From positions 48,136,423-48,200,422 of the forward strand of contig OZ024854.1 in assembly GCA_964017155.1 (NCBI GenBank): 64,000 bases of DNA. Direction: 5' to 3'. Both the position numbers and the translations under genes were made by a program. The notes beneath the pieces are model-generated. The model was not told the DNA's origin. It was given only the letters and a program-made list of their open reading frames with translations, and did not search any database. This DNA is from Oasisia sp. SBJ-2009 (taxonomy: Eukaryota > Annelida > Polychaeta > Sabellida > Siboglinidae). Position 1 is the stretch's first letter. Each line of letters starts with the position of its first letter. Shown here in pieces: positions 1-63,429 of the stretch.

Positions 1-1880
1 GCAATTATTTCGGAAGTGACCCGGCGACCCCGCGTGGGACACATTGTGTGCGTCATGTTCGCCCCAAAAAAGTCACGAGGAGTCATGGCGTCGTTGGCGT
101 TCCACCAAGCGAGTCGTTGGCGATGTCCATTCCCACGTTCCCTGTCCCCGTGCCTACTGGTATGGCTGTACACCAACGCGGCGTGGGTACGCACATTGTC
201 GCTCTGGTGTTGAGAACGACGTGCCATCGCACCACATCGACGTCTTTGGGGCAAGTTGCGAAGTCATCAGCGGCTGGTTTGTGGCACTAGATCACCAGAA
301 CAACCCCGACTCTACAGCAATCGGATCACCCATTCACCGTGGGAAGAATGCTTTATAAATAACAGTGCCAGGAAAGCGATGAGGTCATTCCAGGGTCCCG
401 TGGTCATCAGTGTCTTCACTGGACTCGCCAGCAATCGAATGAGGGTCTGTACAGTGTCGAACCCGGGTTTTGTTTCAAGAGAGAAGGCTTGGCGCAGGCT
501 TGGTAACGGTGACGCCGACCTCCGTATCACCAGTACTGTGGTGAGAATAGAGATATGACGACTCTGGCAAGTTTCTCTTGGAGAGTTCGTTCCAGCAACG
601 ACTTATGCACGAAAACTTACTGAAATGACATCTACTGCAACCATGTCATACAGCGTGTCTCAGGCAGTGTCTGCCCCCATCGGGTACAGCCCGTTTTGAT
701 CCACTTATGTGCAGAATGTAGGTGCTCACACTACCTGTGACTGTGGATATCCGTACTATGGAGATCGTTCATTATCAACTTGGCCTTGTTTATCGCCAGC
801 ACGTCGCCGCCGACGACCCCGCTCATTGCCTCTGCGTCTGTTACAATTGTACCACGTTCCGTGGATAGCAGATTTATACTTTGCTCTCATCGTTCCAGTA
901 TGTCCATGTCTTCACTGTAAACGTGTCGTTCAACAACGTCCTGTCGTCTGGTTGGCACGCGTTAGTGTCGCTGCCTGGTCTCTGTATCCACCAGGGTGTC
1001 GAGTGGTGAGGGTCACTCCACCAACATGTCCCAGACTCACCTGACCGGCTTCTCTCGGACTGCGGCTGGCAGATTTCTGACTGGAATGTCCCTGAAAGGT
1101 GACGCAAACGTCTCCGGGCGACGTTAATGCTGTAGGTCGACACGCCACGTGTTACTGTAAGGTCTGGCACTGTCCTGAGCACACGTCCAGTAGAGTGATG
1201 ACGTTGACATAACATTGTGTACGCGTGATATTGCAATGCAACGTGTTGCTTTGCAACACGGTCAAACAATTATGTCAGCATTATATAAACATCAACTGAC
1301 CATTGATGAACACATTTTTGTGCAGTTTCAATCCTCAACGATTGTGCTACAGAAAAACAAAAGCTACACAACACATACATTGGCATGTTAATTTTATGGT
1401 GAGATAAACACGGACTGGGCCCAGTGAAATGGCGCTTACAGGTTTATGGGGAGAATGTACGGATTTTTACATTGATCCTTTTGTCTTGACGTACCTTTCA
1501 GTTTGGTTCATAAGTATTCATGCGCAATATAAGTTATCTTACTGTTATTATTATTATTATTATATAACTTACAATTCACCATAAAATATATGAGTCAGGC
1601 AGTTATGCTATTTTAATCCAACAAAATAGGAAGTACTTATTAAACGATGCTAATTAAAACCAAGTTACCAGTACAGAGTATGTAGAAAATTGTTTGACAC
1701 AACAATAATGGACGTATGATGTGCATTATTCACATGCTTCTTCTTCACACAGTAAAGGGGATAAAAACTGACCTGCCAGTGGTTTTGGCCATTTGCCAGC
1801 CGCCCCTGCCAGCCATTTCTTCCACCACAACATCAACATGAACTCAACACTGATGGTGAACAATGACAATGGTTTGTTTT
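1..1880. other. Unassigned CpG-rich segment at window edge
   Basis: No gene is recognised. Positions 1-1270 are GC/CpG-rich, with several short overlapping open frames on both strands that show no domain, signal peptide or splice context I can defend. A perfect 8-bp hairpin (CGTGTTGC/GCAACACG, 3-nt loop) sits at 1242-1260. From about 1270 the base composition becomes AT-rich, and a (TTA)n stretch lies near 1546-1563. The sharp composition change at about 1270 could be the edge of an inserted element whose other end is outside the window, or the edge of a CpG-rich regulatory block. Confidence 0.3.
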
Positions 1881-1890
1881 ATCGGACAAA

Positions 1891-1919
1891 TGTCATTCAC
1901 ATACTACATGTGAATGACA
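1891..1919. repeat. 12-bp perfect hairpin just past the poly(A) signal
   Basis: TGTCATTCACAT at 1891-1902 is exactly complementary to ATGTGAATGACA at 1908-1919, with a 5-nt loop. On the minus strand the hairpin begins about 13 nt after the AATAAA of the upstream gene, in the window where cleavage is expected. It could be a 3'-end processing structure or a chance palindrome. Confidence 0.7.
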
Positions 1920-1931
1920 AGTTTAAAATAG

Positions 1932-1937
1932 TTTATT
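1932..1937 (-). promoter_or_regulatory. Poly(A) signal AATAAA of the RRM/F-box/LRR gene
   Basis: Read on the minus strand, a canonical AATAAA hexamer lies 83 nt downstream of the TAG stop at 2020-2022, giving a short 3' UTR of roughly 100 nt. It is the first canonical signal after the stop. Confidence 0.75.
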
Positions 1938-2019
1938 AACAAAGCTAAATCTTGACACAAAGGAAAATTATTGAAAGACAATAGCTGCACAAGTTCTACA
2001 ACCATGATGGGTGTTGTAT

Positions 2020-14467
<12,448 letters not shown>

Positions 14468-14960
14468 GCTGTACTTGGTGAGAGAAATATATTTGCTTCA
14501 TAACAATAGTTCGCATTTCCCTTTGAACCTGTTCTCATTGAAGATGCCCATTAAAACGGGCGATAATACATTAAACGAAAAGCAATTCGCATAATATTTT
14601 AATAGTACACACAACTGAAGCAGATAAGCTGCTTAGGTATTGCATAGTCATATCCTATTAACATGCCAACGCATTATTTTATGTAGAACAGAATAGCATT
14701 TAAGCACGCATGTCGAAACGTTGTCAACTTCCCAAGCGTTCTGTCATTATAAATGCAAGAGTGGTCACCAGTTGGCGCCACTAGGAAGCAAGACTCAGTT
14801 TTGGACATTTAACCCCACGAGATGGCGTCATCTACACAATGCCCGCGCAGGCGACTCCATCACTCGCACGTTGTCCGAACGCGCGAATGCATAATATTCT
14901 CGACAACGCTATGATGCCTGGACTGAGATCTAGACTCGGGTAGAGCTTATGAGATAGGCT
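14468..14960 (-). promoter_or_regulatory. Probable promoter / 5' UTR region of the RRM/F-box/LRR gene
   Basis: Sequence upstream of the ATG becomes CpG-rich at about 14760-14920 (GGCGCC, GCGCGAA, CGCGCAGGCG). No TATA box is evident on the minus strand. The ATG is preceded by TTTCTCTCACCAAGTACAG, which could be a 3' splice site for a 5'-UTR intron. The transcription start cannot be placed by eye. Confidence 0.35.
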
Positions 14961-15052
14961 GGAGGTGACTGAAATTATTGCCCATCAGTTTGTTCACCAG
15001 AAAGCAAATCGTCAATATTCATCATGCAAACACGCACCTACATGCACTAACG

Positions 15053-16396
15053 TAGGGGAAGTAGGGGCATATCCGCATACTGAGGCATGTCCGCACACCC
15101 TATTATTTGCGCATCGCGTAACATTTGGTTAGTGGAATCATGCTAAGCGGCATCGTCTAACCCCCAAATCAACCACTTGCATATACTTTTTGATAGAAGT
15201 GAATAATTAAAAAGTTATGACATAAAATGTTATTTTCGTAAACACTGATGTAATTTTACTCATATGCTGTTATGTGTATTACTTTAACTGTAAGACGTGT
15301 ATATATGTGTTCTTTCATAATTCCAAACTGCATTTTAATGTTTTATGATGTGTGAAATAAAGAATACTTTCATAAGTAGCATTTTCGCGCAATTCAGAAT
15401 TATTTACGTGTGGATGCTTGGGGCATGTTCGCACAGGCCTGTGCGGCCATGCCCCACCCGCTGTGCAGACGTATTTCGTGCATCTTTGCTTCTAATATTT
15501 TGTAGTCTACTTAGATACATATTTAGATACTTCAGTTGCTTACCACAAATATTATAGGAAACTTTGATGTGAGATAGTATATGATGATGATTATATAATT
15601 ATTTAATAATATCAAACTGATTATATAATTCATCGCTTCGTCAATGTGTAATAGGCTATATCGTGCTGACATCACATTTTCCATGTTGTGTATCATTAGG
15701 TCCGTTAAATACATAAAGTTTAATTGATCATTGCTCATAGACTAAAATAACCAAGATGACAAATGATGTATAATCTATAATATAGAACTTTGCCCGCATA
15801 CGTTAGTCCATACAAAGCCATGCTCGCACAGCCGACAAACTGAGTTTTTAGTTTGACTTTGCGCTTTACGAAACTATGCTGTTATAGCTAGAAAGCTTCA
15901 GACAAGCTGGGTTGCAAACTTTGACTTTCCCCGTTACAAAATCATGCTGTTGTTTGCTTTGACTCTCAAGGAGGAACAAAGGTGGACTATGATTCAAGGC
16001 CACTGTATTTTCTAAACTTTGTTTACGTATATATGAAAACTTGAAACCGTTGGTTTGTGTTCTCTTGTTTTTTTTTTTATAGTAATGCACATGTCAGTAG
16101 TGTACACATACCAATACATATTATTATTGTAGTTAATGGTCAGCTCAGTGAGACCAGCTGTTGTTTCGCCATTCCTGTGGCATAACTGCACACAGTGTGC
16201 GGCTATGCCCCGTACCTTGGGGCATGTTCGCTCTACATTTTAAATATCTGATGGGATATGCGATTTTTTAACTAACTAACAACAAAGTAATATGATTGCT
16301 CATCCTGAATACTAAATATCACCCTCTTAGCACACAGAGTGCATTATCTATAGCTTGTTTCACCTTAAGTGTGCGGACATGCCCCTACTTCCCCTA
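15053..16396. mobile_element. Non-autonomous TIR DNA transposon, about 1.34 kb, TA-flanked
   Basis: The left end TAGGGGAAGTAGGGGCAT (from 15053) continuing ATCCGCATAC matches the inverted right end at 16369-16396 (TAGGGGAAGTAGGGGCAT then GTCCGCACAC). Excluding the flanking TA the inverted repeats are about 26 bp with two differences. The TA on each side fits a TA target duplication as in Tc1/mariner-related elements. Inside, the motif GGGGCATGTTCGCACA and its inverse recur near 15419-15456, 15790, 15822 and 16196-16230. No transposase frame is visible, so the copy is non-autonomous. Family assignment is inference. Confidence 0.8.
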
Positions 16397-16618
16397 TACC
16401 TAAATCGGAGCACGAAGTCATATTACACGGAATATACCTAACTTAGGCTACATCCAAGTTCCAACTTCCCCAAAACGTCCAATTGCACTCCTCTCGGCCT
16501 TATTGAAAATCACCAAAGACAGCAGGTAGCTATATAGGCCTACGTATTGCTTGGAAATGTTAGCTGTATTTTACATCTAAACTGCGTGACCGGACTCGTA
16601 ACGACGTTTATTTTTCTT

Positions 16619-16727
16619 GGGGGGGGGGGGGGGGGCAAATAAAAACAAACAACTGCACCCGTGTTGAGATATCCAACAGCACCTCCCCTTGATAATTCCA
16701 GTTGAACCTCTCAACCCCCCCCCCCCC
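16619..16727. repeat. Facing poly(G) and poly(C) runs
   Basis: G17 at 16619-16635 and C13 at 16715-16727 on the same strand, about 80 bp apart. They can pair with each other or form G-quadruplex and i-motif structures. Confidence 0.9.
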
Positions 16728-17026
16728 AAGTGCGCCGCCTCCCTTCCAATAAAAACATCGGTCTGAAACTGACACCGCAGGAGACCACCAGCTCCACAGA
16801 CGTTCAAACTACACCCCACCAGAGGTTCAAAAAACACCCAACTGGGAGCTCTCAGTTGCATCCACGTACTCGCCACCCAGGGTTTTTGCCGTGAAAAACT
16901 AGCGCTGGCGGAATTTAGCCGAGTCGAACTAGCAACTGACTTCGTCAGTCGCTACTGATTCAACCGTCAGAACAGCGAAATCCCTACATATTATGAGCCG
17001 TTCTCCCAATCGCACCAGCAGTTGAA

Positions 17027-17675
17027 CGTATAACGGCTATCATATATAATAATGACACCAGACAGTTTTGAAACCAGTTTTATGGCAGTTTCACATACCC
17101 CAAGGGTGTAACCTCTTCTTACCTTTTTCCAGTTGCGATAACATATGTATACGCCGCGGCCCGCGGGGATATTCATTGATAGGTAGGCCTGTAGGCCTAT
17201 AATCGCTACAGAGAAATCATCTATATCTATTTTTTTATGGTTTATACCTAAAACAACAACTGTGCACTAATATAAGTAAGACCATTCTGGTAAGTAAACA
17301 TACAGACCTTCTAACCCCCATTTCTTTGTGCAATTGTTTATTTTTGTTATTGGATATTAATAATTAAGTGTACTTTTTTGTTCACTTGGAAATACACTTT
17401 ATTAAAAACTTCATTCATTCAACAGTAATCACAGCAAATTTATTAAGAAGATTTAACATTTTAAAAGTGATTATATGTTCATCGCCATCATCATCTTCAC
17501 AATCGTCATCGTGAGCACTTGTTTCTGCTGCAGTTAAAATTAATTGCACAGCTGAATTGTCATAAATATCTATCATTCTCAACTTGAACATCATCTCAGC
17601 TAGCAAGATAAACTGTGCCACTGAGTGCTGTATTGCCGCTGCATACCCCAGCCACTCTCCCCAATAAACAGTCTG
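17027..17675 (+). repeat. Dispersed repeat family, copy A
   Basis: It starts CGTATAACGG and ends CAATAAACAGTCTG. It is co-linear with 22388-22959 in direct orientation. Shared blocks include CCAGACAGTTTTGAAACCAG, CTTCACAATCGTCATC, ATCATCTCAGCTAGCAAGAT and ACCCCAGCCACTC. No terminal inverted repeats are visible. On the minus strand it carries a short frame (17415-17621, MAQFILLAEMMFKLRMIDIY) that is broken in copy B. Could be a SINE/MITE-like or degenerate coding repeat. Confidence 0.75.
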
Positions 17676-17914
17676 TGTATTCGAATATTTGCTTCTACCG
17701 GAACCTTTGCGTTAGCGGGGTTCTGGAGTACGTAGTGACTACTAAGACTGACTACGCACCTGTGCCATCTACAGCCTACAATGTCTTACGTTTGTCAAGC
17801 AGACTTAGCTTTTTGCGTTTTTGTTTTCAGTTTAATGAAATGCAACCACTGATGTTATTCATGAGCATTAGACAGCCAAAGCTCTGTCTCCAATTTGACT
17901 GTCGTGGACAATTA

Positions 17915-17966
17915 CGTCAGTCGCGCTACAGTCGTGACGACGTCAGTCGCGCTACAGTCGTGACGA
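17915..17966. repeat. 26-bp tandem duplication bounded by CGTCA/TGACG
   Basis: Two identical adjacent 26-bp units (17915-17940, 17941-17966) start CGTCAGTCGCGC and end GTCGTGACGA. Each unit carries inverted CRE-like half sites (CGTCA and TGACG). Confidence 0.9.
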
Positions 17967-18489
17967 CACCGTTTGTTGGTTACCGATCTGGTTGAGCCGT
18001 ACTGATCTCCTTCGTCTCTTTGCACGTCCGTTTCCGGTTCTGTCGGTGTGCTCACGCGCTCATCCCTTCCGTTCTCTTGTGTCCTTGTTATCTTTTCGGA
18101 TATTGCGTCCTAACTAGGTCCGTGTACACACACAGTGAGGCTTTCACTGGATCAGTCACTGTCTCGCCTTTCATCTTCTTACTAGAGCTATTCGTTATTT
18201 TTGTCGCAGCTACGATACGTCGACAATCAAGTGATGTCGACATTCTTGGAACGCTGTTGTTATGTGAAGACACGGAAGTGTGGATGTGTGAGCTAGTTAG
18301 GCCTACACGATGGCTGTATAGAACTAAAAGCAGAGTGTGTGTAACTAAACAATAGAACATAATATTATGTCTCAGTGAATGTATATAGACTCCTGTACAT
18401 GTATAGACTCTAGTAACGGTTTTGGTTAGGTATCCTCCAGCTTTCATGTATGTAGAGTGTAGGCCGTGTGTCTTACAATCTGTATTGTA

Positions 18490-18900
18490 TTTCAATTACC
18501 CGTAGCGCAATTCGCCGGGGAGCTGCACTTGTCTCGGACGGTTACGTAAGATAAAACCCAATTACGCTGGTGTGATGTCAAGATCGCCGCCTAATTGACC
18601 AGCACGAATTCCCGGCTACCGTGTTTTAGTGGGGTCCACTGCACTTGATTAAAACATTGCATAACGATTCAGTTTGCTGCAGGAATCATCAAAGGAATCA
18701 GATTACGTGAACACAGACAAAGAACAGTTTGAGACGCTGACCGCTTCAGTTTGCATGATGCAAGCACAGTTGACAGCCGTCTAATCAGTGAGAAAATTGA
18801 ATTAATTTGACGACTAGACACGTCTTTTCATCTTGAGTAAGACTTGCTGCTGTAAGCACGTTTTACACAATGAAACGCTTCAGAATCGACCATATGGCCT
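18490..18900. promoter_or_regulatory. Candidate conserved non-coding block upstream of ANOS1
   Basis: Repeat-free, with CpGs scattered among AT-rich homeodomain-like motifs (TTAATT, TTGATTAAAA, ATTACG) and no coding potential. The texture resembles conserved enhancers; this is inference only. Confidence 0.25.
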
Positions 18901-19359
18901 GGAATGAGATAAACACGAAATAAAAATGTTACCGGTTAATAATGATTTAATGGAATTCTCACGCAACGATGACCGTGATTTTTTCCTGAAGTGTTTGGAT
19001 ATGAAACTACGTAAGCCTCGGAATGAGGTTCATTCAAGAGGTGCTTACGAATCACATTAACTTTTTCTTTGAGCAAAATCACACCAGCAAATCAGTACCT
19101 TTTTCCGACAAGCGTATAAAAAATATCGGCCTACTGCATGGGCATTAGAATGTAAAGCGTACCACCAATTTATATAGTGTAAACATATTTTAATTTAGTC
19201 ATTATAAACGAATAAAACACAATGACATAACTGTTGTATCGTGTATAAGTGGCATATATATCGCATATCCGTTGCTCACTAGGCACATGAATTAGTTTTC
19301 GGTTATGGAACATTTGTAATGTTTATGCCTTTGTTAGTTTGCATCTTTACACTCCAAAG

Positions 19360-20580
19360 GGGTTATCTTAAATGTGGCGTAAAACACCCATATCCACGTT
19401 CATTTTGTTGTGCCTCAGTGGTGCAAATTCTAAATTTTTCACCCCGGTAGTTCTGCAATGAATGCAACTGGACGGCTTTTGCGACCCTCAACCCATCCCA
19501 GTCCGATGCCCATGATAAGTCACCATGTCCATTTTCTTCCACTGAAAGCGGACTGCCAGTGTTAACATGCAGCAGTGTGACTGCGCACGGCCGATGATGT
19601 ATGGCCCCGTTTAGTAACGTCCAGAATCCCCGTGTCAGCGGCCGACTAAAATGACAGAAGTGCCGCAACACTGCGTCAGTGCGACTTCCACTAGTTTAGG
19701 AGCGACTGCCGCTGAATGTCGTCTGCTTCTCGGATCGATAGACGCGAACGGAATCTGCCAACGGCCCCCGTTGACTTGTGCATGGACACGGCAAGCGGCC
19801 GTCTGCAGTCGCATTGTGGCGGCACGTAGACTTGCGCCGTCTCCGGAAGCTTTTCAACGCCGCTGTTGCAAATGAGACGAGGGACTTGATCGGCGCGTGC
19901 TTGTATCAAGAAGTCCGTCTTGTGCTGCTACAGACGGGACAGCGCGGGATGCACCAATGAATGAAGTCGGGTGCACTTTGCGCACGGCCTGTAGGCTGTA
20001 GCTAGTGTATAACGACAGAACTAGGTAATCAGTACGTGCCGTGGGCAAAATGGTCATGAAAAGTCACAAACAAATAAAGTTTCAACAGTAGCGTGTTCGC
20101 AGACTGTGTAGTATATTATAGACAGTTTGCAAATGTTCATTACTAGTTCTGGAGGATTTTTCGCGGTTCGAGAGAGAAGTAGTGATGGAGATTTGTCGTT
20201 GTCGTCTTCGGGAATTTCCAGCTTCTCCAGAATATGGCGACTGAGCTTCTCAGAAAAGAAAGTTACATGTTTATGTACTGGAATGGTGACAACTGATGTA
20301 ATGACACTCGGTTGTGGCGCCACGCCAGGGGGGCCCGTGTCGAGTTAGTGTATTGTTATTACACCCGGAAGTCACAAGCGACACGTCAGAGCGAGGGATG
20401 CTGTCAGCTACACCTGCTTAACACCCACGTGACTGACAAGAGAAACGTAAAGTTCTCTAATCCCGTGCCGGCAGGTGTCCGGTGTTCTAGATGCCGGTGA
20501 TACGTTTCACCGGGCGCGTGTTTTCACATCATTACTCGTAATTCATTCCATGCTGGATTAACTGCGCTTTTTAACCAGCG
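19360..20580. promoter_or_regulatory. CpG-rich non-repetitive block between the two genes
   Basis: CpG density is clearly higher than in the flanks, with open frames on both strands that have no recognisable product. It may be an enhancer or CpG-island-like region in the shared 5' intergenic space. Confidence 0.3.
20054..20323 (-). CDS. Unrecognised open frame, possible first exon
   Basis: An 89-codon minus-strand frame begins MAPQPSVITSVVTIPVHKHV and continues through charged sequence (SEKLSRHILEKLEIPEDD). It lies in a CpG-rich block (19480-20560) and has a weak donor (CTA|gtaatg) near 20142 after KNPPEL. I recognise no domain. It could be the first exon of a small minus-strand gene or a chance frame; no downstream exon was found in 14500-20000. 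Confidence 0.2.
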   Translation of the reverse strand: MAPQPSVITSVVTIPVHKHVTFFSEKLSRHILEKLEIPEDDNDKSPSLLLSRTAKNPPELVMNICKLSIIYYTVCEHATVETLFVCDFS

Positions 20581-20850
20581 ATAAGATGACCCGCCCACAC
20601 AGCGCGGTCTAAGACTTCGAGCTAAAGGCATGACAATGATATTATATAATAATAAACAAATATATATACTATAATAATTATTATTTTGGAATAGATGTCC
20701 ACATTGTCATAATCAAAAGCCGACCAGCTTGCGGTTCACAGATGACTGCTTATTATTCAGTTATTTTATAAAAAAGTAAAACGAGGATATTACCGTTTTC
20801 AATTACAATGAGAAGCAACAATAAAAAAATCAATTACGTCGACGAAGCGG

Positions 20851-21182
<332 letters not shown>

Positions 21183-21968
21183 ACCTATCACAAGCGATAG
21201 GTATGAGTTAGGTTTCTCCACAATATACATTCTTACATCTAGCTCCGAAAACCTCCTACAGCAGCCTTCAGATTTCACATTTCTATTCAAAGTTCAAACG
21301 ACCAGCAGGAGAACTTTTCTGGAAAGGGTCCATTGCATCTCTTCACACTGTACGCCTAAAACTGCCTCCTCGTTTACAGTGCTTGATGTCTATCTTTCGA
21401 TATGTACGCCCACATTATGATTACGCAAACCAGTTGCAGCAGGCCTACTGTAACCTCCGAGTATCAACATTTCGTATGTACATACAGAGACCACCCAGGT
21501 CCGGTATTTCGACCTGATCAAGCACGCTGTGTGCTAATTGTACGGTGACATACCGCATTAGCAGCCATCACGGGAATCAGACCTAACGCCGTAACCCCGC
21601 GGTGGAGATTTAGGCAGCGATCTCTGACAAATTGTTTGCACCTGGAGATTTCAACGTCACCCTAGAGAAAACGGACATTTTAAGTGCGGAGTGTTGACAT
21701 GATCAGTCAGACTCGGAGTCGGCTCGTCGTCGTAATTGATTGCATGCACATTTACAACACATCCTATACACATATAGAGTATGCATTATTGTTGCATTAA
21801 CCGAAAACTGGAAAGTTGGAAAGACGCCTCATCTCAATCGTATCCTCGTTGTGCATAATCCGTAATCGAGGCTTCGTATTTACCGCTGCGACGCTACCAA
21901 ATCCGACCAACGAGAGGCGTTGAAACGCCCACACCCCTATTTCGAGATGGACTAGTCCGCGCCAGCCG

Positions 21969-21973
21969 CCAAT
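21969..21973 (+). promoter_or_regulatory. CCAAT box of the anosmin gene
   Basis: GCCGCCAATCAACGCC carries a CCAAT motif about 45 bp upstream of the predicted start site and 14 bp before the TATA box. Confidence 0.65.
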
Positions 21974-21986
21974 CAACGCCGGCCGC

Positions 21987-21994
21987 TATATTTA
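21987..21994 (+). promoter_or_regulatory. TATA box of the anosmin gene
   Basis: TATATTTA in an otherwise GC-rich stretch (GCCGGCCGCTATATTTAGCT). The start site about 30 bp downstream falls at GCAGTCAA (22015-22022), close to the CA-containing initiator consensus. Confidence 0.7.
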
Positions 21995-22011
21995 GCTGGC
22001 GCGCGCGTGTA

Positions 22012-22119
22012 GTCGCAGTCAACTGTGTTGGCACGATTCGGACGAAGTGCGTTAGCTGTGATATCTCCAGATATGTTTAACTGTCGACCACGGGGGTAGC
22101 GGCGATATTGCCCCCCAAC
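22012..22119 (+). promoter_or_regulatory. Predicted initiator and 5' UTR of the anosmin gene
   Basis: The initiator-like TCGCAGTCAACT is followed by about 100 nt to the ATG at 22120. The leader contains one upstream ATG at 22073 that opens an 8-codon frame (MFNCRPRG) ending at TAG 22097-22099, 20 nt before the main ATG. A short uORF of this kind could dampen translation. Confidence 0.5.
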
Positions 22120-62115
<39,996 letters not shown>

Positions 62116-63130
62116 GTAGGTGGCACCACTGTTTGCTTTATTTCATCGATCTGTAAATTAAGTGAACATGTTAATATATTTCGCTGATCTGTAAATTTTA
62201 AGTGAATATATTAATATATATGCGTATTTTGATATTTGCTTATGCATCGTATTACATTGTATTTTTATTTGCATGTATTATAATGTTTTACCAAATTAAC
62301 TCACTCACTCAATATGTGACGTGATACATATTATGTTTGCCACAGAGATATTTCGGCAGTCGGTTGAGTCATTTTGTGAGTCTGCATTAAATCTGTGGGT
62401 TACTTTTCTTTTTGGGTCAGCTGAGTCATTTTGTGAATTTTATGATAATTTTTAAGTGCAAAGGTAAGTAGTAAATTCATCACCAGATAGCTAATGACTG
62501 AAAACGTTGAACTGTGACAGCAAAACAAATAGTCTCTCTCATTGGCACCTATTGTGGCAACTTCAAGTGGATGTCCAATTAACTCAAACAATGTGATTGA
62601 TCGCTGAAGCAACCGCTCGATGGCACTCCTCATTCGTTGATGTCTTCTTTATAAATTGGCGCCATTAATGAATGCATTGAATCATCAACGTGACAAATTG
62701 TCCAGCTGTTGTCTTGTCCACCTACAGCAAGTCCCGGGGCAATATCTGGTGACAGGATAGAGACACAGAGAGACAGGGGGAGGGTGAATAATTAATAGGT
62801 TAAGAACAAGGTATTAAATGTACAAAGTGTGATAGATTGTATCATATATTATATAAAAGTCATGTATCTGTGATATGATACATATATCACTGATTGATGT
62901 GATTTTATGATAATGTAAGGAAATCAGAACGGATAAGAGAAGACTGATTTCCTGACTGATGAATTGTTTGTTAATAATGAAAGAAATGAAATTGTGAATT
63001 GAACCATCAATGTAATGGATTGTTTAAGTAGAAGTACTGTCTGGTCCTGGGTCAGTATGACCCCCCAAATGGGATTTGGCAGCAGGATAGGAACTGATAG
63101 GCTATGTCTGTCAGTGATGGTAATGCTTAG
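62116..63130. other. Start of intron 3, no feature
   Basis: AT-rich intronic sequence. No further anosmin exon is visible before the window ends. Confidence 0.6.
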
Positions 63131-63136
63131 TGATGT

Positions 63137-63422
63137 TGGGAGGCAGGTAGGGAGAGAGGGAATGAGAGAAGGAGGGAGGGAGGGAGAGAGGGAATGAGAG
63201 AAGGAGGGAGGGAGGTAGGGAGAGAGGGAGAGAGGGAATGAGAGAAGGAGGGAGGGAGGTAGGGAGAGGAGGAGGGAGGGAATGAGAGAAGGTGGGAGGG
63301 AGGTAGGGAGAGGTGGAGGGAGAAGGAGGGATAGAAAGTGAGGAAGAGGGAGAGAGGAAAATGTAGATAGAGAGGGGCAGAGAATAAGAGAGAGAGGGAG
63401 AGAGATAGGAGAGAGTGGGGAA
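63137..63422. repeat. Purine-rich GGGA/GAGA tract
   Basis: About 285 bp of G/A on the plus strand, with a repeated block GGGAGGTAGGGAGAG and GAATGAGAGAAGG about every 50-60 bp. It is triplex-prone, and a polypyrimidine run on the minus strand. Confidence 0.93.
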
Positions 63423-63429
63423 GTGAGAT

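Noticed and set aside
440..470. GGGTTCGAC string on the minus strand as a tRNA B box
   Set aside because: No matching A box, acceptor stem or anticodon arm around it.
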